Source: Corynebacterium afermentans subsp. afermentans (GTDB lineage: Bacteria; Actinomycetota; Actinomycetes; Mycobacteriales; Mycobacteriaceae). From it: a stretch of 64,000 nt of DNA. Numbering within the stretch: position 1 is the first letter of the stretch; the number at the start of each line of letters is the position of its first letter. Shown in pieces: positions 47,912-58,673 of this stretch. Under the pieces are notes generated by a model. The model ran no database searches, was not told the DNA's origin, and worked only from the letters and a program-made list of their open reading frames with translations. The DNA lies in contig NZ_CP046606.1 of assembly GCF_030408355.1 (NCBI RefSeq), forward strand, positions 434,001 to 498,000, read 5' to 3'. The position numbers and the translations under genes are program-made.

Positions 47912-48322
47912 CGCGGAGTTGGTCAGGTTCATGCTGCGCCGCGCCGGCAGCATCGGGATGCGCACCTCGCGCGTGATCCGCGGGTGGGCCAAGTGCGCTT
48001 CCGGGATGCCGTTGGCCTCGTTGCCGAACAGCAGCGCGTCGCCGTCCTGGTAGGACACCTCGTGGAAGTGGTGCTCGGTGTGCGCGGTGAACGCGAAGAT
48101 GCGGGAATCCGAGATGGAATCGAAGCAGGCGTCGATGTTCGGGTGGATGATCACGTCCGCCAGGTCGTGGTAGTCCAGGCCGGCGCGTTTGAGGTGCTTG
48201 TCGTCGAAGTTGAAGCCGAGCGGCTCGACAAAGTGCAGCTGCGCCCCGGTGTTGGCGGCGAGGCGGATAGCGGCGCCAGCGTTGCCGCCGATGGCCGGGT
48301 TGTCGTAGATCAGGTGGAGCAC
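47858..48322 (-). CDS. trmL: tRNA (cytidine/uridine-34 2'-O)-methyltransferase, TrmL type
   Basis: A 154-residue SPOUT methyltransferase that 2'-O-methylates the wobble base of tRNA-Leu isoacceptors. Motifs are LHLIYDNPAIGGNAGAAIRLAA at the N-terminus, ALLFGNEANGIPE and PMLPARRSMNLTNSASVAVYEAW, forming the SAM knot. The GTG at 48322 gives the normal minimal-SPOUT length. Upstream in-frame sequence overlaps folD and is not coding. It is divergent from folD. Confidence 0.88.
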   Translation of the reverse strand: MLHLIYDNPAIGGNAGAAIRLAANTGAQLHFVEPLGFNFDDKHLKRAGLDYHDLADVIIHPNIDACFDSISDSRIFAFTAHTEHHFHEVSYQDGDALLFGNEANGIPEAHLAHPRITREVRIPMLPARRSMNLTNSASVAVYEAWRQLGFVGGI

Positions 48323-48346
48323 GCCTGACAGTCTAGGATTGGGGCC

Positions 48347-49219
48347 GTGACTGCGATCAAACTGGACGGAAAACTCTACCGCGAGGAGATTTTCGCGGAT
48401 TTGAAGGAGCGCGTGGCTCGTCTCAAAGCTGAGCACGGCCTCACCCCGGGCCTGGCCACGGTGCTGGTGGGGGAGGACCCGGCGAGCCAGAACTACGTGC
48501 GCATGAAGCACAAGGACTGCGAGGAGCTGGGGATCGCGTCGATCATGAAGGAGCTGCCGGGCGACTGCACTCAGGAGGAGCTGGAGCAGCTTATCAGCGA
48601 GCTGAACCACGACCCGGCCGTCACCGGCTACATCGTGCAGCTGCCGCTGCCGAAGCACCTGGATGAAAACCGCATTCTGGAGCTGATTGACCCGGCGAAG
48701 GACGCCGACGGCCTGCACCCGGTGAACCTGGGCAAGCTGGTGCTCAACGAGCCCGCCCCGCTGCCGTGCACCCCGAACGGCTCCATCAAGCTGCTGGAGC
48801 GTTTCGGCGTGGATCTGAACGGCGCGATCGTGTGCGTGATCGGCCGCGGCGTGACGGTGGGACGCCCGATTTCGCTGATGCTCACCGCCCGCGATGTCAA
48901 CGCCACCACCGTGCTGTGCCACACCGGCACCAAGGACCTCGCCGCGGAGACCCGCCGCGCGGACGTGATCATCGCCGCCGCCGGCAAGCCGCACATGATC
49001 ACCGCGGACATGATCAAGGAAGGTGCGGCGCTTCTCGACGTCGGCGTCTCCCGTGTCGACGGCAAAACCGTCGGCGACCTGCACCCGGACGTGTGGGACA
49101 AGGCCGGCTGGGTCTCCCCGAACCCGGGCGGCGTGGGCCCGATGACGCGCACGTTTTTGGTGCGCAACATCGTGGAAAACGCAGAACGCCAGGCCGGCAT
49201 CGGCCAGGACGCCAGCTAG
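48347..49219 (+). CDS. folD: Methylene-THF dehydrogenase / methenyl-THF cyclohydrolase
   Basis: Bifunctional one-carbon enzyme: 5,10-methylene-THF to 10-formyl-THF with NADP. 290 residues. Family blocks include [25 protein letters not shown] with the catalytic Lys of YVRMKHK, the GYIVQLPLP stretch, [16 protein letters not shown] for NADP binding and the PGGVGPMTR block near the end. GTG start. It is followed by a DUF3017 gene, a common actinobacterial pair. Confidence 0.95.
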   Translation: MTAIKLDGKLYREEIFADLKERVARLKAEHGLTPGLATVLVGEDPASQNYVRMKHKDCEELGIASIMKELPGDCTQEELEQLISELNHDPAVTGYIVQLPLPKHLDENRILELIDPAKDADGLHPVNLGKLVLNEPAPLPCTPNGSIKLLERFGVDLNGAIVCVIGRGVTVGRPISLMLTARDVNATTVLCHTGTKDLAAETRRADVIIAAAGKPHMITADMIKEGAALLDVGVSRVDGKTVGDLHPDVWDKAGWVSPNPGGVGPMTRTFLVRNIVENAERQAGIGQDAS

Positions 49220-49228
49220 GGCGCCGGT

Positions 49229-49618
49229 TTGGCAAACAGCAGGATCCAGCTGCCGGGAAGCGACCGGTTGGGCGACCGGTTGAGCACTGAGCTTCCCGAC
49301 GGGCTCACGCTGGACAACCCCCACGACCGCGGCGCGGCCGCCTCGCCACTGCCGGTGGCGGTGCAGCGCGCGATGGCCGCTCTGTTCGTGGTGGGGTTCG
49401 TGCTCTCCGGCGTCTACGCCGCCACGGAGCACTGGCGTCGCGCCACGTTCACGCTCGGCGCGGCCATGCTGTGGCTGACCGTGATGCGCCTGACCTGCGA
49501 TTCCAAGGTGATCGGCTTGGTGGCGGTGCGCTCGAGACGCTTCGACGCGCTGTTTACCACCGCCCTCGGCGCGGCCATGCTGTGGCTGTCCTGGTCAGTG
49601 GACTCGCTCGGGTCGTAG
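49229..49618 (+). CDS. DUF3017 family membrane protein
   Basis: A 129-residue protein with three hydrophobic segments (AMAALFVVGFVLSGVYAA, ATFTLGAAMLWLTVMRL, FTTALGAAMLWLSW) after a charged N-terminal region. It starts at TTG 49229, 9 bp after folD, as in other actinobacteria where DUF3017 follows folD. The loop MRLTCDSKVIGLVAVRSRRFD is characteristic. Role unknown. Confidence 0.78.
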   Translation: MANSRIQLPGSDRLGDRLSTELPDGLTLDNPHDRGAAASPLPVAVQRAMAALFVVGFVLSGVYAATEHWRRATFTLGAAMLWLTVMRLTCDSKVIGLVAVRSRRFDALFTTALGAAMLWLSWSVDSLGS

Positions 49619-49697
49619 TACGTCAGTTCAGTAACTGGGCGCTGCGTGTCGGCAGGCTTCGTAGGGTTAAAGCTGTCGTTTCCCCAGGAGGTCCCGC

Positions 49698-49766
49698 ATG
49701 GCAGATTCCCACTCGAGTTATTTCACATTCACCACCGATTTACCCGGCACCAAGCGTAAAAGTTGA
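49698..49766 (+). CDS. Possible 22-residue peptide (or gene remnant)
   Basis: MADSHSSYFTFTTDLPGTKR plus two residues, preceded by CAGGAGGT eight bases upstream, an excellent ribosome site. The stop falls within an inverted repeat. It may be a leader peptide, or the 5' stub of a gene replaced by the repeat element. No upstream or downstream frame continues it. Confidence 0.35.
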   Translation: MADSHSSYFTFTTDLPGTKRKS

Positions 49767-49833
49767 CATTTTGGTCCGTTCGGGTCTGTAAAACCCCAGG
49801 TCAGATTTCAGCCGCTTTGTGTTAACTTTTACG
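49755..49833. repeat. AAAAGTTGAC/TTTTACGAAA-type inverted repeat element
   Basis: CGTAAAAGTTGACA (49755-49768) pairs with TGTTAACTTTTACG (49820-49833), 13 of 14 positions complementary, around a 51-bp loop. A related element is at 10168-10245. It lies between the DUF3017 gene and the phosphoesterase. Confidence 0.65.
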
Positions 49834-49897
49834 AAATCGTGCACCGAGGAAGCCACAGGCTCCGCAGCCAGGCTCCGCGCCCGGATACCCTGGGGCC

Positions 49898-50563
49898 ATG
49901 CCTCACCTCGCAGCCGATCCCATCCTCGTTGTCGCCGACATCCATTTGGGCCGCAAGCAACACGGCGACAAGAAGACCGGCCCGGGCATCGACTGGGCCC
50001 TGGACACCCTAGGACGCGGCGCGGAGGCGGGGGCGCGGCATTTGGTCATGCTCGGCGACGTCATCGACCGTAAGCGCTTCACTGACGCCACGTACGGCGA
50101 GGTCACTCGGTTTTTCCAGCGTGGGCTCGAGTTTTTCAACAGCGTCGTGTTCGTCGCTGGCAACCACGACGTGCACCACGACCTAACTGGGTTTATTCCG
50201 GGTGGCGTGATCGTTGCAAGGCAAGAGCCTCAGACCATCCGAGCGGGTGGGTGGGCGCTGCACACCGCTGCGGTGGAGGTGGACCGGGACCCGCGTGAGC
50301 TCGTCGCAAAGTTCCCCGCGAAGGTGGAAGACGCGCCGAACCTGGGCCTTTTGCACACCTCGGTGACAGGGGAGTACTCCAACAACCCGTGCCTGCCGTG
50401 CACCCGCGACGAGCTGGCCGCCTGCGGGTACGGCGCCTGGTTGCTCGGGCATGTGCACGAGCGCATCACGCTTGCCGACGCCCCGTTTGCCGGCTGGGTC
50501 GGTATGGGTAGGGCCTACCTGGCCACCTTGGACGGCACCGAGGTGCAGGTCAACGACCTCTAG
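49898..50563 (+). CDS. Metallophosphoesterase
   Basis: A 221-residue calcineurin-like phosphoesterase. Metal ligands are visible in order: DIHLGRKQ (Asp-x-His), LGDVIDRKR, GNHDVHHD, LLHTSVTGEY and GHVHERIT. The layout resembles SbcD-type nuclease domains but lacks an SbcC partner nearby, so the substrate is open. It is convergent with metX and overlaps it by four bases. Confidence 0.85.
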   Translation: MPHLAADPILVVADIHLGRKQHGDKKTGPGIDWALDTLGRGAEAGARHLVMLGDVIDRKRFTDATYGEVTRFFQRGLEFFNSVVFVAGNHDVHHDLTGFIPGGVIVARQEPQTIRAGGWALHTAAVEVDRDPRELVAKFPAKVEDAPNLGLLHTSVTGEYSNNPCLPCTRDELAACGYGAWLLGHVHERITLADAPFAGWVGMGRAYLATLDGTEVQVNDL

Positions 50564-51696
50564 ATGTCGTAAGCGCCGCGCTCTGCTGCGACTTCGCGCG
50601 CGGACGGAGTCTCCTTGGTCAGGGTGATGAAGTTGCGCAGGATCAGGTCCATCTGGCGGGCCTCCACTAAGAAGGCGTCGTGGCCGACGGGGGAGGACAG
50701 TTTCGCCATGGCGAGCAGGTTGCCCAGGTTGCGCGAGAGGTGTTCCTGCTGGTGGTAGGGGTACAAAATGTCGGTGTCCACGCCCACGATCATGGTCGGC
50801 ACCGTCGACGAGGCCAGTGCCTTGTTCAGCCCGCCACGGCCGCGGCCCACGTCGTGGCGGTTGAGCGCTTCGGTGAGGGTGACGTAGCTGGCGGCGTCGA
50901 AACGCTCGGTGAGTTTTTTGCCCTGATGTTCCAGGTAGGACTGCGCGGCGAAGCGCTGGCCGTCGGCGCGGAAAGGCCCAAGCGGATTTTCGCCCGCCTG
51001 GGCGGAGGTGCCGAAGCGCTCGTCGATTTCCAGCTCGCCCCTGTAGGTCAGGTGCGCAATGCGCCGCGCGGCGGCCAGGCCAGCGTTCGGGGCGCAGCCG
51101 GTGCCGTGGTAGTCGCCGCCGTGCCAGTCGGGGTCCTGGGTGATGGAGGTGATCTGGGCGGTCTGGATGCCAATCTGCCAGGCGCTGGCACGGGCGGAAA
51201 CGGCGAGCACCAGCGCGTAATCCACGGTTTCGGGGTAGAGCAGCGTCCACTCCAGGGTGCGCGCGCCGCCCATGGAGCCGCCGATGATGGCGTGGACTCG
51301 GCCGATGCCAAGCGCTTCCAAAAACGCGCGTTCGGCGTGCACCATGTCGCGAATGTTGATCGCGGGAAAGCGCGAGCCCCAGGCACCACCGTCCGGGTGT
51401 TCGCTGGCAGGCCCGGTGGAGCCGTAGCAGGACCCCAGTGCGTTGGTGCAGATCACGCACCACTCGTCGGTGTCCAGCGCCTTGCCGGGGCCGATGGCCT
51501 CGCACCACCAGTCGGCGGCGTCGGAGTCGCCCGTGAGTGCATGCTCGACCAGCAGAATGTTGTTCTTGCCGCCAAGGTCACCACGGGGGACGCCCCACCG
51601 TCGATAGGCAATGTGCGCATCCTCGATCACCGCGCCCGCCTCGGTGTGGACGTCGCCGATAGCGACGGTTGCCAGCTCGCCTTCCGCAGCCAGCAT
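50560..51696 (-). CDS. metX: Homoserine O-acetyltransferase MetX
   Basis: Acetyl-CoA-dependent acetylation of L-homoserine, the first methionine-specific step. This 378-residue alpha/beta-hydrolase enzyme has the nucleophile Ser in GGSMGGARTLEW, the NILLVEHALTGDSDA oxyanion region, and catalytic Asp and His in the C-terminal part (SPVGHDAFLVEARQ). It starts at the base after the metY stop, so metY-metX is one operon. The 5' end carries a CGTCGATAGGCA 12-mer at 51599. Confidence 0.94.
   Translation of the reverse strand: MLAAEGELATVAIGDVHTEAGAVIEDAHIAYRRWGVPRGDLGGKNNILLVEHALTGDSDAADWWCEAIGPGKALDTDEWCVICTNALGSCYGSTGPASEHPDGGAWGSRFPAINIRDMVHAERAFLEALGIGRVHAIIGGSMGGARTLEWTLLYPETVDYALVLAVSARASAWQIGIQTAQITSITQDPDWHGGDYHGTGCAPNAGLAAARRIAHLTYRGELEIDERFGTSAQAGENPLGPFRADGQRFAAQSYLEHQGKKLTERFDAASYVTLTEALNRHDVGRGRGGLNKALASSTVPTMIVGVDTDILYPYHQQEHLSRNLGNLLAMAKLSSPVGHDAFLVEARQMDLILRNFITLTKETPSAREVAAERGAYDI
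51599..51610 (+). repeat. Dispersed CGTCGATAGGCA motif
   Basis: Exact 12-mer on the strand opposite to metX, followed by ATGTGCG; in metX it is read as H-I-A-Y-R-R. Confidence 0.8.
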
Positions 51697-53031
51697 TTAC
51701 ACCGCCGCGAAGCCGCGCTCGAGGTCCGCGATGATGTCCTCGACGTCCTCGATGCCCACGGACAGGCGCACCGTGGCCTGGGTGATGCCGGCGCGCGCAA
51801 GGCCCGCGGCATCCGACTGCGAGTGCGTGGTGGACGCCGGGTGGACCACAAGGGAGCGCACGTCGCCGATGTTGGCCAGGTTGGAGTGCAGCTTCAGCGC
51901 GTCGATGAACTTCCAGGCCGCGGTCTTGTCGTCCGCATCGCCGGCGATGTCGAAGGAGAGCACCGAACCGGTGTACTTCAACCCCAGCTTTTCCTGCGTG
52001 GCCTTGTACGGCGAGCCCTCCAGGCCCGCGTAGTTGACCTTGGCCACCTTGTCGTGGGCTGCGAGGAACTCGGCGACCTTCTTCGCGTTCGCATTATGCT
52101 TTTCGACGCGCAACGCCAACGTATCGATACCCTGCAACGCCACCCAGGCATTGAACGGGGAAATCGCCGCACCCGTGTCGCGCAGCAGTCCGGCGCGGGC
52201 GCGCAGTGCAAATGCCGGCGCGCCGAGGTCCGCGTACTTCAGGCCGTGGTAGGCCGGGTCCGGGGTGGTAAACAGCGGGAAGACATCCTCGCCGTCGCGC
52301 TGGACGGTCCAGTCGAACGTGCCGCCGTCCACGATCGCGCCGCCGATGGCCGCGCCGTTGCCGGTGTAGAACTTCGTGGTGGAAAGGACCACGATGTCAG
52401 CGCCGAGCTCCAGCGGGCGGACGAGCGCCGCGGTGGCCATGGTGTTGTCCACGATCAGCGGGACCTGGTTGTTGTGGGCCACCTCGGATATGGCAGGGAT
52501 GTCCAGCACGTCCGCGATCGGATTGCCGAAGGTCTCGCCGTAGAACGCCTTCGTGTTCGGCTTGACCGCGGCCTGCCAGCTTGCCGGATCGTCCGGGTTC
52601 TCCACGAACGTGAAGTCGATGCCCAGCTTCGGCAGCGTGTGCTGGAAGAGCGTCTCGGTGCCGCCGTAGAGACGCGGGGAGGTGACCACGTGGTCGCCGG
52701 CCTGGGCGAGGGTGAGGATCGCGGCGGTCTCCGCGGCCATGCCGGAGGCGAACGCGGTGGCTGCCACGCCGCCCTCCAGGGAGGCGAGGCGGTCCTCCAG
52801 CGCGGACTGCGTCGGGTTGGTCAGGCGGGTGTAAATCGGGCCTGCGTCCGAGAGGTTGAAGCGGTTCTCAGCGTGCTGGGCGTCGTCGAAGACGTAGCTG
52901 GTGGTCATGTAGATCGGCTGGTTGCGCGCGCCGTAATCCTGGTCCACCTGCTGGCCGGCGTGGATGGAGCGGGTGCCGAACGACCATTCGCTGGCGTTCG
53001 AGTTGTCGTACTTCTGCTTCGAGTTCGTCAT
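51697..53031 (-). CDS. metY: O-acetylhomoserine sulfhydrylase MetY
   Basis: A PLP enzyme making homocysteine from O-acetylhomoserine and sulfide. 444 residues from ATG 53031. Signatures are SIHAGQQVDQDYGARNQPIYMTTSY at the N-terminus, the PLP Lys in VLSTTKFYTGNG, and TLPKLGIDFTFVEN. The length fits the sulfhydrylase class, longer than cystathionine enzymes. An in-frame extension upstream to 53385 overlaps the opposite gene and is not credible. A McbR-like site lies about 35-50 bp upstream. Confidence 0.95.
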   Translation of the reverse strand: MTNSKQKYDNSNASEWSFGTRSIHAGQQVDQDYGARNQPIYMTTSYVFDDAQHAENRFNLSDAGPIYTRLTNPTQSALEDRLASLEGGVAATAFASGMAAETAAILTLAQAGDHVVTSPRLYGGTETLFQHTLPKLGIDFTFVENPDDPASWQAAVKPNTKAFYGETFGNPIADVLDIPAISEVAHNNQVPLIVDNTMATAALVRPLELGADIVVLSTTKFYTGNGAAIGGAIVDGGTFDWTVQRDGEDVFPLFTTPDPAYHGLKYADLGAPAFALRARAGLLRDTGAAISPFNAWVALQGIDTLALRVEKHNANAKKVAEFLAAHDKVAKVNYAGLEGSPYKATQEKLGLKYTGSVLSFDIAGDADDKTAAWKFIDALKLHSNLANIGDVRSLVVHPASTTHSQSDAAGLARAGITQATVRLSVGIEDVEDIIADLERGFAAV

Positions 53032-53064
53032 GGGGTGCAATGTAGTCCGCTTTGTCTGCCATTG

Positions 53065-53080
53065 CGTACCAAGCGGTCTA
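53065..53080. promoter_or_regulatory. Possible McbR site upstream of metY
   Basis: CGTAC-CAAGCG-GTCTA has an intact right half-site and two of five left positions of TAGAC-N6-GTCTA. The GTAC left arm resembles that at 42063, so this genome may use a GTAC variant. Confidence 0.4.
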
Positions 53081-53119
53081 TATGGGGTGTGGGCTGTGGG
53101 TTTGGCTGAATATAAATCT

Positions 53120-54097
53120 GTGAGGGAACCGCGGCGGGTTTTCGTGCGTCTAATTCGCATGGGGATGGACCGAGAAGACACACATGAACTGGGGCGTTGG
53201 GAAGAACGGAAAGGGGAGTTGAGGGCGGAGCTCGTGGATAAGCGAAAGCTCACGCACGGCACCTTCCCGGACGGGGAGTTTGTGGAACTGGAACCGACTG
53301 TGTGGTTTCCGGCCGCGACGTGGGGCGAGCTGAAATACCACGAACGGCAGTGGCTGCGCGTGGAGACCGCCGCGATGGTGAGCAACGCCGCTGTGCTGGT
53401 GGGGCGCTCGGCGGCTCGGAAGCTGGGGATGTGGGTGATTTCAAGCGGGGAGGAGCCGGTGGAGGTGGCGCTGCCGTCGCGGAGTGTGTCGCAGAGCAGG
53501 GCCCAGAGCGGGCGCTACGCGTTCCGGTTTTCCAAGCTTCGGCGCGACGAGCAGCTGGTCTACGAGGGGCACTGTCTTTCTACGCCGATCCGCACGTTCA
53601 TCGACATCGCCCGCTACCACGGTTTTGTCGAAGGGCTCATCGCCGCCGACTACCTCCTGCGGCGCGGCATTGAACGGAACGCGATTGAAAAGGAGATCCG
53701 GAAAATGGGGCGGGCGAAGGGGATCGGTGAGGCCCGGAAGTGCCTGGAGCATGCGATCCCGAACTCCGATTCAGCGTACGAGTCCCTGGCCCGGGGGTTG
53801 TTGATTGAGGCCGGGATCGGGCCGGTGGTCGCCCAGGCCCAGATCGATCGCTACTTCGCCGACCTTTTGGTGCAGGGATGGCTGATCATCGAGATCGACG
53901 GGGAGATCAAGTACGAGCGCGACGACGCCGGCGAGGTGTGGAAGAAAGAATTCAGCCGACAGAAACGGATCGGCAACAAGGGCTACGTGATCCTGCGGTT
54001 CGAGTCCAGGCTCCTGCGGGAACAGCCCCACGTGTTTATCGCGGAAGTTCGGGCTGCGCTGACCGGCACCGAGGTGCTGGCGGCGCGGATGGGTTAG
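53120..54097 (+). CDS. AbiEi-like / DUF559 (Vsr-fold) protein
   Basis: 325 residues from GTG 53120, which lies close behind a TATAAA -10-like box and may be leaderless; ATG 53159 is an alternative. The N-terminal and middle parts resemble type-IV antitoxin-like proteins (WFPAATWGELKYHERQWLR, VLVGRSAARKLG). The C-terminal part has the DUF559 nuclease-like block WLIIEIDGEIKYE, then KEFSRQKRIGNKGYVILRFE. A matching toxin is not adjacent. Its stop codon overlaps the first unit of the GATGCTTAC repeat array. Confidence 0.6.
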   Translation: MREPRRVFVRLIRMGMDREDTHELGRWEERKGELRAELVDKRKLTHGTFPDGEFVELEPTVWFPAATWGELKYHERQWLRVETAAMVSNAAVLVGRSAARKLGMWVISSGEEPVEVALPSRSVSQSRAQSGRYAFRFSKLRRDEQLVYEGHCLSTPIRTFIDIARYHGFVEGLIAADYLLRRGIERNAIEKEIRKMGRAKGIGEARKCLEHAIPNSDSAYESLARGLLIEAGIGPVVAQAQIDRYFADLLVQGWLIIEIDGEIKYERDDAGEVWKKEFSRQKRIGNKGYVILRFESRLLREQPHVFIAEVRAALTGTEVLAARMG

Positions 54098-54249
54098 ATG
54101 CTTACAGCAGGATGCTTACTCGTTGCTAGATGCTTACTCCCAAACGCTTACTTCTCGACGAACCTCCGGCTGGTTCTCGCGGGTTACTCGAGAAATAAGC
54201 ATCCTCGGGTAAGCATCTAGCCGGGGTAAGCATCCTCGGGTAAGCATCC
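54096..54249. repeat. GGATGCTTAC palindromic repeat, locus B
   Basis: Forward decamers at 54096, 54110, 54128 and 54142 (RGATGCTTAC, last AAACGCTTAC) face reverse units at 54195, 54209, 54226 and 54240. AAACGCTTACTTCTCGA is shared exactly with locus A at 45411. The rest of 54098-54369 has no coding signal. Confidence 0.8.
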
Positions 54250-54369
54250 TGGGCGAGTCGAATGGACCAAGCCTGTCGGATGCCAAAGAAGGTACGAAAG
54301 TGCCTGGTTTTCCAGGTCTCCTCCGCGATACGTTGCAGTGAGCACCACCCACACTGGAAAGGACCCACT

Positions 54370-54576
54370 ATGAACCGCACCACAACCGCGAACGTGATTG
54401 CGCTCGTGCTTCTTATCGCACTCATTGTGGCTGGGCTCGTGTTGAGCAAGAGCTACTTCAATGCGAAGGAGCTGCAGGCGCTCCTTGACGGCGCCGCTGA
54501 GCAGGGAATCGGCTACGAAGTCCATATCCATAACCCCTGGACCGGGGATTACTCCTTTCACCCCGAGGCGGGATAG
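54370..54576 (+). CDS. Small single-pass membrane protein
   Basis: A 68-residue protein with one N-terminal helix (NVIALVLLIALIVAGLVL) followed by a short soluble tail, SKSYFNAKELQALLDGAAEQ, and a C-terminal HNPWTGDYSFHP motif. ATG 54370 follows GGAAAGGACCC. The frame upstream is open but lacks coding character. It ends 25 bp before a bidirectional terminator. Function unknown. Confidence 0.6.
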   Translation: MNRTTTANVIALVLLIALIVAGLVLSKSYFNAKELQALLDGAAEQGIGYEVHIHNPWTGDYSFHPEAG

Positions 54577-54601
54577 CCGCGCGGGCGAACTACAGCGCAA
54601 C

Positions 54602-54647
54602 AAAAACGGCCGGCACAGGGTGCGAGACCCTGGCCGGCCGTTGTTTA
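54602..54647. terminator. Bidirectional terminator between small membrane gene and icd
   Basis: AACGGCCGGC pairs with GCCGGCCGTT and an inner CAGGG pairs with CCCTG, with A-rich and T-rich flanks. It serves both convergent genes. Confidence 0.9.
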
Positions 54648-54657
54648 GATCAGCGAG

Positions 54658-56844
<2,187 letters not shown>

Positions 56845-56904
56845 AATGCTCCTCAGGTATAAGGTGTCTGACTTCAGCCAACCAGACTACTAGGGTCATC
56901 ACAC

Positions 56905-57825
56905 ATGAGTCTCACAATTGCGTCGGTCAACGTCAACGGCATCCGCGCCGCCACCAAAATCCGCAACGAAAACAACCCGGGCATGCTGGCCTGGCTCGAT
57001 GAAACCCCGGCGGATGTGGTGCTTATGCAGGAGGTTCGCGCCACCGTCGACCAGGCGCGCGCGGCGTTGGCGCCCGCGCTCGAAGAAGGGTGGCACCTCG
57101 CCGTCGCCCCCGCGGAGACCCCCGGTGCGAAGGGGCGCGCGGGTGTGGGCATCCTGTCGCGCACTCCGCTTAACGACGTCACCATCGGCATTCCCAGTTT
57201 CGAAGATGCCGGACGCTTCATCGCTGCCACACTTTCCGACGGCACCCGCGTCGGCTCGTTGTACCTGCCGTCGGGCTCTGCCGACACCCCGAAGCAGGAC
57301 GAGAAGTACCGCTTCCTCGACGAGTTCGAGCCGCTGCTCGAGCAGTGGGCGGGCGAGTACCCGGACATGGTCATCGGCGGCGATTGGAACATCTGCCACC
57401 GCCGCGAGGACCTGAAGAATTGGAAGACCAACCGTAAGAAGTCGGGCTTTTTGCCGCACGAGCGCGCATTCATGGACGCGGTATTCGGCTGCTTCCCGGA
57501 TGATGAGCCGCAGGATGCGGACGAGAAGGCTGATGCCGTTTGGGCGGGCGCTGTGGAGTATGCGGCCGGAGGGCGTCGAGAAGCGAATGGCTCCCCGAAG
57601 TGGTTCGACGTTGCCCGCAGGCTGCACCCGGAGGACGCGCCGTACACCTGGTGGACGTTCCGCGGCCAGGCATTCAACAACAATGCGGGCTGGCGCATCG
57701 ACGTGCAGGCGGCCACCGCGAACATGCTGGAGCGCGCCGAGCGCACCTGGGTGGATAAGGCGCCGACGGTGGAGCAGCGGTGGTCCGACCACTCGCCACT
57801 TCTGGTGGAGTATGCGGAGGGCTGA
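56905..57825 (+). CDS. xth: Exodeoxyribonuclease III / AP endonuclease
   Basis: Mg-dependent DNA repair nuclease of the EEP fold, acting at abasic sites and 3' blocks. 306 residues. Motifs in order: IASVNVNGIRAA, VVLMQEVRAT (catalytic Glu), GGDWNICHRRED, and RWSDHSPLLVEY (Asp-His pair). It contains the motif variant CGTCGAGAAGCGAATGGC at 57574. The following channel gene starts 2 bp after its stop. Confidence 0.92.
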   Translation: MSLTIASVNVNGIRAATKIRNENNPGMLAWLDETPADVVLMQEVRATVDQARAALAPALEEGWHLAVAPAETPGAKGRAGVGILSRTPLNDVTIGIPSFEDAGRFIAATLSDGTRVGSLYLPSGSADTPKQDEKYRFLDEFEPLLEQWAGEYPDMVIGGDWNICHRREDLKNWKTNRKKSGFLPHERAFMDAVFGCFPDDEPQDADEKADAVWAGAVEYAAGGRREANGSPKWFDVARRLHPEDAPYTWWTFRGQAFNNNAGWRIDVQAATANMLERAERTWVDKAPTVEQRWSDHSPLLVEYAEG

Positions 57826-57827
57826 GC

Positions 57828-58619
57828 ATGATCGCTGACTACTTCGCCGGCTTCAGTACCGCCGATCTGGTGGTAATCCTGTACGTCATCGGGATTGTCG
57901 CCGAGTCGATGACGGCGGCCGTCGCTGCTGGCCGGATGCGGATGGATCTGTTCGGCGTGATCACGCTCGGCGCGCTCACCGCGCTCGGCGGCGGCACGGT
58001 CCGCGACGTCCTGTTGGGCACCTACCCGCTGACGTGGGTGGAGCAGCCGCTTTACCTGCTCACGGTGATTATCGCGGCCGTGGTGACGGTGCGGGTGAGT
58101 TGGCTGCTGGTGCGTCTGCGTCGCAGCTTCCTCGTCGCCGACGCAATCGGCCTGGCCGCCTTCGCAGTGCTGGGTATTCAGACTGCAGTGTCCAACGGCC
58201 ACGGTTTCATCATCGCGTGCGTGGCCGCGGTGACCACGGGGGTCTCGGGCGGTGTGCTCCGCGACGTGCTCTCGGACCGCGTCCCGCTCGTCTTCCACAA
58301 AGAGATGTACGCCTCGGCCGCCGTCATCGGCGTCATGGCGTGGTGGGGGCTTGACTGGCTGGGCGCGCACGAGTGGGTGGTCATCCTGGTCACCCTGACG
58401 GCGGTGCTGGGGGTGCGCCTGCTGTCGCTGAAACGGGGCTGGAGCCTGCCCGTCTACGAATACGACGAGGAGGCGGCAGCCGCCTACGATCCACGCGACG
58501 CGCTCACCACGTTTTTGTACCAGCGCGCCCGACGCATCCCGGGTGCCCGGACGGCGTACCGGGGCCTGCGGAAGATGCGGCTGCCTCCGCGCAGCGAGCA
58601 CCGCCGGCCGGAAAACTAA
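57828..58619 (+). CDS. TRIC-type (UPF0126/YadS) membrane channel
   Basis: A 263-residue protein with two repeats of three helices, each with the glycine-rich TRIC signature: ALGGGTVRDVLLG and GVSGGVLRDVLSDRVPLV. Prokaryotic TRIC proteins form trimeric cation channels; some UPF0126 members have been linked to glycine movement, so the solute is open. The C-terminal 60 residues are basic and cytosolic. Starts 2 bp after xth, so the two are probably cotranscribed. Confidence 0.85.
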   Translation: MIADYFAGFSTADLVVILYVIGIVAESMTAAVAAGRMRMDLFGVITLGALTALGGGTVRDVLLGTYPLTWVEQPLYLLTVIIAAVVTVRVSWLLVRLRRSFLVADAIGLAAFAVLGIQTAVSNGHGFIIACVAAVTTGVSGGVLRDVLSDRVPLVFHKEMYASAAVIGVMAWWGLDWLGAHEWVVILVTLTAVLGVRLLSLKRGWSLPVYEYDEEAAAAYDPRDALTTFLYQRARRIPGARTAYRGLRKMRLPPRSEHRRPEN

Positions 58620-58627
58620 AACGTTCT

Positions 58628-58662
58628 CCCCGCCCCCAGATTTGGGGAAGCGGGGCATTTTT
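58628..58662 (+). terminator. Rho-independent terminator after the TRIC gene
   Basis: CCCCGC-CCCCA-loop-TGGGG-GCGGGG followed by CATTTTTC. It separates the xth operon from bioB. Confidence 0.88.
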
Positions 58663-58673
58663 CGGGGATTGAC

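Noticed and set aside
50680..53109. 809-codon plus-strand frame opposite metX-metY
   Set aside because: It is an antisense shadow; the real genes have full catalytic motifs on the other strand.
45383..54249. CRISPR array interpretation of the GGATGCTTAC repeats
   Set aside because: Units are 10 bp, alternate in orientation and have spacers of only 4-8 bp; there are no cas genes.
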